Below are positions 10,944-17,356 of a DNA stretch of 17,356 bases, piece by piece. This stretch comes from Carex sylvatica (lineage: Eukaryota > Streptophyta > Magnoliopsida > Poales > Cyperaceae): the NCBI GenBank assembly GCA_964058845.1, contig CAXKVR010000913.1, positions 1-17,356 on the forward strand, given 5' to 3'. The stretch's first letter is position 1, and each line of letters opens with the position of its first letter. The translations under genes and the position numbers were made by a program. The notes beneath the pieces are model-generated. The model did not search any database. It was not told where the DNA came from and worked only from the letters and a program-made list of their open reading frames with translations.

Positions 10944-13778
10944 TTACATTGGAGGCTTGTTGGAACCAAGCAATTGTCCTACCAGATTTGTAACCTGCAT
11001 TGTTTTCAGTTTAACAAGTAAAGAAAAATATTTTATATTATTTACAACAGTAAAAAAAAAAGTGGTAAAATACAATAGCATCATCATCATCACATCCATA
11101 TCAGAACAGTTGTTTCTGATATGAACCCAATCTCAGAAGCAGATTTATGATGTTATCTAACTTGGTAATTCAACCAAACTAATTTTAAATTATTCATATT
11201 TGGGGATCCAATTACACAATTTGAAGGTAACACATCTTGACACCATATGTTAATAAGTCATTTTTGTGATTGCAAAGTCCACAGTCAATCCGAACTATTC
11301 AACATGATCTACATATTAAAATGTGCTTGGAGACCAAATTTTACATTTTTTGGAACTTTATAATATTTATTAAGATGTGTACAAAATTATTGTTTTCAAA
11401 ATTATTGTTTTCAGACAATTCTGGACCATTAAAAACAGCGATTTTCCAAAATTCTAAATAAATAGTAAACAATTTCCAAAAAATGCAAAATTTGGTCTCT
11501 AAGCACATTTTAATATGGAGATCATGTTGAATGGTACAGATCAACTGTTTGGATTTTGAAATCACAAAAATGACTTATAAAAATATGGTGTCAAGATGCA
11601 TCACCATAAAATGGTGTAATTGGATCCCTCCTCTTCGTATTTTTATATATGAAATAACTGAACAAAATGTTAGCAATGCTCTTTTAGATAAAGGTCCGTA
11701 CTTCAATTTGCCAAGATTTTGATCAATCAATTCTGTTTATCAAAATTTGATCACTCCATTACCCACCTCCTCTCTCTCTCTCTCTACTCTCTCTACTCTC
11801 TCTCTCTCTCCTTTCTCTGTCCCCATTCATAATGTCTAGAGATTGCTCTATTTCCATGTACAAATCCTACCTATAAACAAACAAAAGAGGCTCTGTACCT
11901 GACATGCAAAACACTGACAAATATAGGCAACGAACTGTAATATCTGATCAAAATGAAAGAAAAAAAAATAAAGCATGTCGAACTCAGGGGGAAAAAAGGC
12001 AAGAGAAAACTGGTCAAGCCAAATTGGGATGGTAGCAAAAAATATGGAGAATAGAAAGAACACAGTTGCCAATGAATTCACAAGGAAACAAAGGTAATTG
12101 ATAAGTTCAGAACTCAATGCATCAATCCCAAGAAGAAAATAAATAGAAGATCTAACATAGTTCTTATTATCTATAAAAAAAAACACGTCAAAGTTGAGCA
12201 AATTAGCAAAAAATAAATAACTCCTTCGTTAACATCTATCTGAAGATATCAACCCATTTCTTGCTTGCAAAAGGTAAATTTTTTGGCCAATCCAAAACAA
12301 ACCCATTTACCTAATGTTAAAAGATACTTGTCTTCCAGAGATCACAAATAAAACAGGAACAGCTATGATTTTCACAACTTAGCACTTTTTCTCAAATTAG
12401 CAATTCATAGATCTTGGAATTAAGATTTAGATAAGGTTGTAGCAAAAAAAAAAAAAAATCCCACAAAGCAGTACAACTCTAGTGAGAGAGTTCAGATGGC
12501 TAGGGAAAGAGAGGAGAAATACTACACACGAGCTATCTTGCATGCAAAGATATCAATACACTCTTTTGCACAGTAAAAATCCTAGCAGAGCAAACTTAAT
12601 TGAGAATAGGCACAAAAGAGCATGGGGAATTGATCAGAGGCTCTTCTTCCGTGGCACATTAAACCATTAGGAAGAGTGCAAGTAGAGAGAAAAAGAAGAG
12701 ATGGGTAATGGAGTGATCATTTTCTAATGTGGATTGCACAAAAATGGTAATTGAGTGACCACATTGAGACAAACATCATAATTCAATGACAAAAATCTGA
12801 TAAATTATGGTTTTTGGGAAAAGTTGGGTGACCTCCAAACAATTTACCCTACTTCTATGATCATACCAAAAATACAATATCTATAAACTGCAATGGAATA
12901 ATGTGAAATAATTTTATTTTGGAAGAGTATTAAAGGAAATTAAGTGTACCTGCCAATACTTGGAGACACATCTGTCAATGCAACTGTTTTCTCCCATATT
13001 CAATTCAGATTCCTTGTACCTGTTAAAGCAAACTTTCTTTGAAGCTCAAATATATATATCTGTTTAATTGTATACTTTTTTGTGGGTTGCTTGTTTCATC
13101 TATTCATTTTTTTCATTTTTAAGTATGACTATTTTTCATTTATCACAACTAAAATTGTTGGATCGTAAGTTCATTGCATCACAATCCAACATTCCATATA
13201 TAAAATGTGCGTCTGAGCTGCTTCTTTCTTGGTTTTCTTTTAGTTTTGGGGCATTCATGTAATAATTTGAGTCATCACTATTTCACAATATTTGTGCTAT
13301 AGCATAAACATATTGCAAAGGAAATAATGAAACAGTGCTGAGAGAGAGAGAGAGAGATAAAGCATACTTTTTTTCAATGCATTTGTCAAAGCAGGTCTGG
13401 GTAAGCCTACAGGAAATTAACAAATCAGCTTAGCTTAGCAGGTGGAAAATCGATAGAGTGATGAACATGTATAGAAATATGTAATGTGCTTATCAAGTAT
13501 TAGGTTTACCTATTGAAAAGATCAACTCTATATTCCATCTCCTTCTCAGCCATCCCAAATATCTGTTTAAATTGTTAAATTAAATCAGAATGGGGGCAAA
13601 ACTACACACTATTCGCAAGGCTCAAAAATGTCAAAAGAAAGCTACACCAATAGTGTCCGCTTATCATTTTAATTGAAGTTGAGGAGCTATTTATCATAAG
13701 ATAAAAGGGAAGAGGAAGAATGGAACTGAATTTGAATTGATATACCTGCTCTTTCTCCAAGTTTTGGGCAGCCGCCAT
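10944..13778 (-). CDS. TIM10: Mitochondrial import inner membrane translocase subunit Tim10, complete
   Basis: Minus-strand exons in coding order: 13778-13746, 13562-13510, 13406-13368, 13019-12950, 10994-10944. All introns are GT-AG and the frame stays open to a TAA, giving 81 aa, the usual small-Tim size. The twin CX3C motif is C34-FDK-C38 and C55-IDR-C59, separated by 16 residues, as expected for the two disulfides of the helix-loop-helix fold. EKEMEYRVDLFNR (17-29) before it and KYWQVTNLVGQLLG (62-75) after it match plant Tim10. The protein acts in the intermembrane space, where Tim9-Tim10 hexamers escort hydrophobic carrier precursors to TIM22 and the outer-membrane sorting machinery. 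No cleavable presequence is present, as is normal for MIA40 substrates. The chosen start ACAATGG has a good context. The frame is open upstream to an ATG at 13919, but that extension is unlike the family. Introns are large for such a small protein. Confidence 0.94.
11202..11633. mobile_element. Foldback MITE with about 150-bp terminal inverted repeats, in TIM10 intron 4
   Basis: The arm 11202-11355 is closely matched, inverted, by 11471-11633. Shared blocks include GGGATCCAATTACAC at the outer ends, CATCTTGACACCATAT, AAGTCATTTTTGTGATT, TTCAACATGATCT and AAAATGTGCTT near the loop. The flanks TTCATATTT (11193-11201) and TTCGTATTT (11634-11642) form a 9-bp target duplication with one difference, pointing to a Mutator-like origin. 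The roughly 115-bp loop contains a perfect tandem 15-mer (11383-11412). It has no transposase. Confidence 0.8.
11744..12722. mobile_element. Second TIR element in TIM10 intron 4
   Basis: TGATCACTCCATTACCCA near 11749-11766 is inverted at about 12700-12718, so a long block of intron lies between matching ends. A CT microsatellite follows the left end (11768-11811), and a purine-rich tract lies at the mirror place on the right (12684-12699). Further out on the right, related words (GTAATTGAGTGACC near 12747, GGGTGACCTCC near 12826) suggest the element may extend to about 11692-12833. The interior is AT-rich, and I recognise no gene fragment in it. Borders and superfamily are uncertain. Confidence 0.5.
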
Positions 13779-14021
13779 TGTATTCGCTATTTTAACCTTG
13801 AAAAGTGAAAAAAGAAAGCGAAGCGAAATTTTAAAGTTAAAGTTGGCATTACTATCTGTGATAAGGGTGATTGTGAATTCTAATATAATCACGCAAAGAG
13901 ATGAGAGATGAGGATGCATACTTGTACTTTTTTCCTTCTTTGTGAGCGATGTAATGGATAGAGAGATGGATGCCTCCGCTCGCTCCTCTTTTTTCAGTCT
14001 CTACGAGTAAGAAAAGAGGTC

Positions 14022-14150
14022 TAGGGTTTGTTTTGCGGAGGGACGACGGAGGGTATTTTCGTAAAATACAAAAAAAAACAATTATATGTCAAATTGTCAA
14101 TTGTCAAATGTGAACTGGGCCGGCACCCCCCTTCACTCTTCACCGGCCCA
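14022..14150 (-). promoter_or_regulatory. TIM10 promoter: telo-box plus two site II motifs
   Basis: Reading towards TIM10, AAACCCTA (telo-box, complement of 14022-14029) lies about 245 bases before the start codon. Site II words TGGGCC/GGCCCA lie at 14145-14150 and 14116-14121. Site II elements, recognised by TCP factors, often with telo-boxes, are known from promoters of plant nuclear genes for ribosomal and mitochondrial proteins, which fits TIM10. Confidence 0.55.
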
Positions 14151-15012
14151 TTCTGAAACTTTTTAATTGAAAAAGAGCTCAGATGGATTAACTATGAAAA
14201 TAAAAAATTAGTTAACAGAGTAGTGATGCAAATTAATTGTTGAGACGTGCAAACCAAGATAACGAGCCTAGCTCTAGCTTGTAGGCAAATATTATATTAT
14301 ATATTAGTTGATCAGTAGCATTTTTTTCTTATCATGAAAAACAAGTAAAACGCTCAACTACAAGTAACTGCTCCACTGTTACCAATGCGCATTAGAATTC
14401 CTAATTTCCTTCCGACTATATACACAGAGTATAAGTTCCTTCTGGAACAAGTTATTTTACTGTGACTGACTATATATAATATAATTAGCTACCACATAAC
14501 GAAGAGTATTAGTAAAATCTATCAATTAAATTTTTATATATTCACTTAATTACTTTACATGGGTTGGTATATCAGTAAAATGAATCCATATTATTGGGAA
14601 GTACTTAAGCTTTGATGTGATGTTCATATACTAAAATCACTCTTTACAACTCCTAATATTTGTTTCCGCTGATCAGAAGAGAAAAATAAAAAGAAATTAA
14701 TTGTGAGCATGGAAAGGAATTAACCAGTAAAAATTGAAATAGTGAAATCAAATCAACAATCATATAAAATACAAGGTGTGCAGTGGGTAGGCAGACAGTT
14801 GGAGAACTAACTAATCTAATAATATTGATCTATAGTACAAATTACATCAGATACAGAGAGAGACAATGATATACTCAATAGAGATAGAGATAGAGATTTA
14901 CATATTAGCTAGCCGCACTTAGACGTCTAATTAAACAGATCGCCGCTGGATTGAATTAATTCACATATATATACAATTAATGGGACTCCATCTTTATATG
15001 CAATTATAATTT

Positions 15013-15102
15013 AAAGTGTTTTTAAGTTTTGACAGCAAACAACATTTGAACAATGAACAGAGCATCATATGTGCAATTTGCTGTCAAAAGTTAAAACACT
15101 TC
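15013..15102. repeat. Hairpin-forming inverted repeat upstream of laccase
   Basis: The arm 15013-15039 (ending GTTTTGACAGCAAA) pairs with 15077-15102 (starting TTTGCTGTCAAAAG). The 27-bp stem has about one mismatch, one bulged base and a frayed last pair, around a 37-base loop. Pairing weakens outside the arms. It could be a tiny MITE or a precursor-like foldback. Confidence 0.7.
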
Positions 15103-15139
15103 AATTTATATACCAAATATATATCAACTATGAAGCATG

Positions 15140-15153
15140 CACGTGGACCAAAC
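15140..15153 (+). promoter_or_regulatory. G-box and AC-type MYB motif upstream of laccase
   Basis: CACGTG (15140-15145) is followed at once by ACCAAAC (15147-15153), which fits the secondary-wall MYB/AC consensus ACC[A/T]A[A/C][C/T]. AC elements are known in promoters of phenylpropanoid and laccase genes. These are short words 330 bases before the start codon, so support is limited. Confidence 0.3.
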
Positions 15154-15405
15154 TTTAATTATCTGGATCGATCGAGTTGAGAAATAATTAAGCAAAGATT
15201 AATTGAGGACACGTATGTTGTCCCAAGTCCCAAGCAGGCTGCATCTAGGAACCAGGTCATGCTACCTGCTCCAACCATATTCATATACCAATCATTAATC
15301 CGTTCATATAAAGATAGCTCTCTAGATCTCCCCTTCCCTCCCATATTTATATACGCATTGCATTGCGCATATATGTGTCTCTGTGTGTTCTTAATTTATA
15401 GGCAC

Positions 15406-15413
15406 TATAAATA
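15406..15413 (+). promoter_or_regulatory. TATA box of the laccase gene
   Basis: TATAAATA lies 70 bases before the ATG at 15483, which would leave a short leader of roughly 40 bases. It is the best TATA match near the gene. Confidence 0.5.
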
Positions 15414-15482
15414 AAATTAATGGTCATAAGTCATAGCATACTAATTATCTAGTGCTGTATACCGTGACCATTTATATCCGCG

Positions 15483-17356
15483 ATGCAGCAGATACGGGTT
15501 GTGTCGTTCTTCATTCTTTCATTTGTTCTTCTTTCTGTAATTGCACAGTTTGCTGATGCAAAGATCGTCCGCCGCACTTTCCATGTAAGTATAACCCTTT
15601 TACAGCTAACTAGGGTACATAATTGAACCATATTTAAGCTTCACTGCCACACCATGCATGTTCATAATTAAACTATATCAGCTCTCTTTAAGCTTCAAAT
15701 CAGCATGACTTTGCATGGATCACTAATTCTGGAGGCCATTTTTTGTTCGTTCTTTCTTTCTTTCTTTTTTAACTAATCAGTAACAGCACCTTGATCAACC
15801 TCACCAAATTACAACCATCAGGGATTTTTCAGTCATAGCATAAGCCAGGCATATATTTATATAGGCAATTAATATAATAATCAAAGTCCGTTAGTTTAAC
15901 GACAAGACATGTGTCGATGGATGTGTGTATAGGTTGGAAACCTGACGATAACCCGGCTATGTCAAAGCACTGTCATTACTGCAGTAAATGGAAAAATACC
16001 AGGTCCAACAATTGATGTGCATGAAGGTGATACTCTAGTCGTCCACGTCATCAATGAATCGCCCTATGACCTTACTATCCACTGGTAATTATTTAATATT
16101 CAAACAGTTAATTTCAGAAACCAACCATTGATTGAGATATAGCACATGAATAGAAGTAATTTTTTTCTTCTATTCTTTCTTTATTTTTTTTCTATTTTTT
16201 TTTTTGTTTGCTTTCTTTTTTTCTGGGGTTGGGGGCAACACAGGCATGGCATTTTTCAGAAATTAAGCCCTTGGGCAGATGGTCCAAACATGATCACACA
16301 ATGCCCAATCCGACCAGGTGGAAGCTACGCATACAAGTTCAACGTGACGGGCCAAGAAGGCACCCTTTGGTGGCATGCACACGTGTCGTATCTGCGTGCC
16401 ACCGTGTATGGCCCCCTCATCATACGGCCTAGAGAAGCATATCCCTTTCCAAAACCTGACAAGGAAACCACCATTATCCTAGGTGATTGAAAAATTAGTA
16501 ATTGATTAATTATATAATATAGAAATCACACCAAATCATTGAAATCAAGGTTGCTAAGTGCAATACATGTTGTTGCTACGAGGGTCATCAGTCAATAAAG
16601 GTTCATTTGAGCTGATTACTAGATTTGTATCTATGTATATGTTCAGGGGAATGGTGGAACGATAATGTGGTTGATGTGGATACTCAGGCGGTACTGACAG
16701 GCAGGACCCCAAAGATCTCTGATGCATTTACAATCAATGGAAAACCTGGTGACCAGTACAACTGCTCAAAAGGTGAATATTTCACGGCGCTGTTTACTTA
16801 ATTTGCAATTGTTAATGTTTACATATACTAATTGCCCATCTATCTATCTATCTATCTATCTATCTACACACACACGCATCCTAAATTAATTTAGTTTAGG
16901 TAAATGTTGACGTGACTTATCTCAAGTTTCTTTGGTCTTTTCAGATATGTACCGGCTAACAGTGGACGATGGAAAAACCTACCTTCTACGAATAATAAAT
17001 GCTGCACTGGACCACCAACTCTTCTTCAAGATTGCCGGTCACTCATTCACAGTTGTGGCCATTGATGCAACATACACCAATCCTTACATGACCGATGTAA
17101 TTGTAACAGCACCAGGACAAACAGTAGATGCACTTATGGTTGCTGATGCTGATGCATCTCTGTCCCAATATTACATGTCTGCTAGAGCATATGCGAGCTC
17201 AAACGGCGCATACAACAATTCCACCTCAACTGCCATTGTTCAATACAATTACAACACGCCATCATCACCCTTACCGTTAAAAATAAAAGCAACAATGCCA
17301 GTCATGCCAGCCGGAACTGACACAAACACAGCGCACCGGTTCTACACTGGCCCAAC
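15483..17356 (+). CDS. LAC: Laccase (LAC7-like multicopper oxidase), 5' part, truncated by window edge
   Basis: Exons: 15483-15584, 15933-16084, 16244-16482, 16647-16772, 16945 to the window edge. Joined, they give 343 residues of an expected 560-580. Residues 1-26 are a signal peptide (hydrophobic [18 protein letters not shown], likely cut after A26). The first cupredoxin domain has the copper motifs HWHG (84-87) and WWHAH (127-131), which bind the type 2/type 3 copper cluster. The second domain starts around residue 160 (GEWWN) and runs into [20 protein letters not shown] and [16 protein letters not shown]. The C-terminal cupredoxin with the type 1 copper ligands lies beyond the window. N-glycosylation sequons NLT (37) and NVT (118) are present. 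[18 protein letters not shown] and YxxPYxTDVIV resemble the LAC7/8/9 group of plant laccases more than the LAC4/17 lignin type. The secreted enzyme would oxidise phenolics with O2 in the apoplast; its substrate is unknown. Introns are short. Confidence 0.95.
16838..16876. repeat. (CTAT)n and (CA)n microsatellite in laccase intron 4
   Basis: About seven CTAT units (16838-16866) run into a short CA tract (to about 16875) within intron 16773-16944. It is a simple repeat and likely to vary in length. Confidence 0.85.

Larger units (their letters stand above)
13779..15482. other. Divergent intergenic region between TIM10 and laccase
   Basis: The TIM10-proximal part (13779 to about 14160) carries its leader, a telo-box and two site II motifs. 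The laccase-proximal part is AT-rich, with a GAGATA microsatellite (about 14877-14897), a 27-bp inverted repeat (15013-15102), an overlapping G-box and AC-like motif near 15140, and a TATA box at 15406. I find no further gene. Confidence 0.5.

Noticed and set aside
11848..12201. 117-codon open frame on the minus strand, rich in Phe and Leu
   Set aside because: It lies within TIM10 intron 4 in AT-rich DNA. The hydrophobicity follows from T-rich composition, and no family motif is seen.
15159..15631. Two minus-strand open frames near the laccase start
   Set aside because: They overlap the laccase promoter and exon 1 in antisense and have no homology I recognise.
16146..16490. Continuous open frame starting before laccase exon 3
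   Set aside because: The upstream part (poly-Phe) is intron 2 sequence. Only 16244-16482 is laccase coding.

Overview
This is nuclear DNA from a flowering plant. Three intron-containing genes with GT-AG splice sites encode plant-type proteins, and AT-rich intergenic DNA is loaded with small non-autonomous DNA transposons, a tRNA-derived SINE and microsatellites. I cannot name the species. The brassinosteroid-signaling kinase reads about equally like monocot and dicot members of its family.

Layout. Positions 1-5600 hold no gene and are repeat-rich. A small MITE-like element lies at 1320-1507. A nest of elements at 2601-4800 has hAT-like ends, and into it a second hAT-like element (3846-4694) and a MULE-like element (2752-3786) have inserted; the MULE-like element in turn carries a SINE (3368-3510). 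A diverged 110-bp direct repeat (4806-4919 and 4999-5107) follows, interrupted by another terminal-inverted-repeat (TIR) insertion (about 5108-5587). From about 5600 to 7054 is the upstream region and leader of a BSK gene, with W-boxes and tiny upstream ORFs.

Genes. (1) A complete nine-exon plus-strand BSK-family gene (7055-9992, 503 aa): an N-myristoylated receptor-like cytoplasmic pseudokinase with C-terminal TPR repeats. (2) A complete five-exon minus-strand TIM10 gene (CDS 13778 down to 10944, 81 aa), a small Tim chaperone with twin CX3C motifs. Its 1.95-kb last intron is filled by two TIR elements, and a 122-bp tandem duplication lies just beyond its stop codon. (3) The first five exons of a plus-strand laccase of the LAC7-like type (15483 to the window edge), a secreted multicopper oxidase. 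BSK and TIM10 are convergent; TIM10 and the laccase are divergent across about 1.7 kb.

The three genes belong to unrelated processes (brassinosteroid/immune signaling at the plasma membrane, mitochondrial protein import, apoplastic phenolic oxidation), and nothing suggests a cluster. I found no convincing new biological system. The most notable items are the nested transposons, the long foldback inside the TIM10 intron, the near-identical tandem duplication carrying candidate poly(A) signals, a hairpin upstream of the laccase, and a weak splice donor in BSK whose retention would remove the TPR domain.
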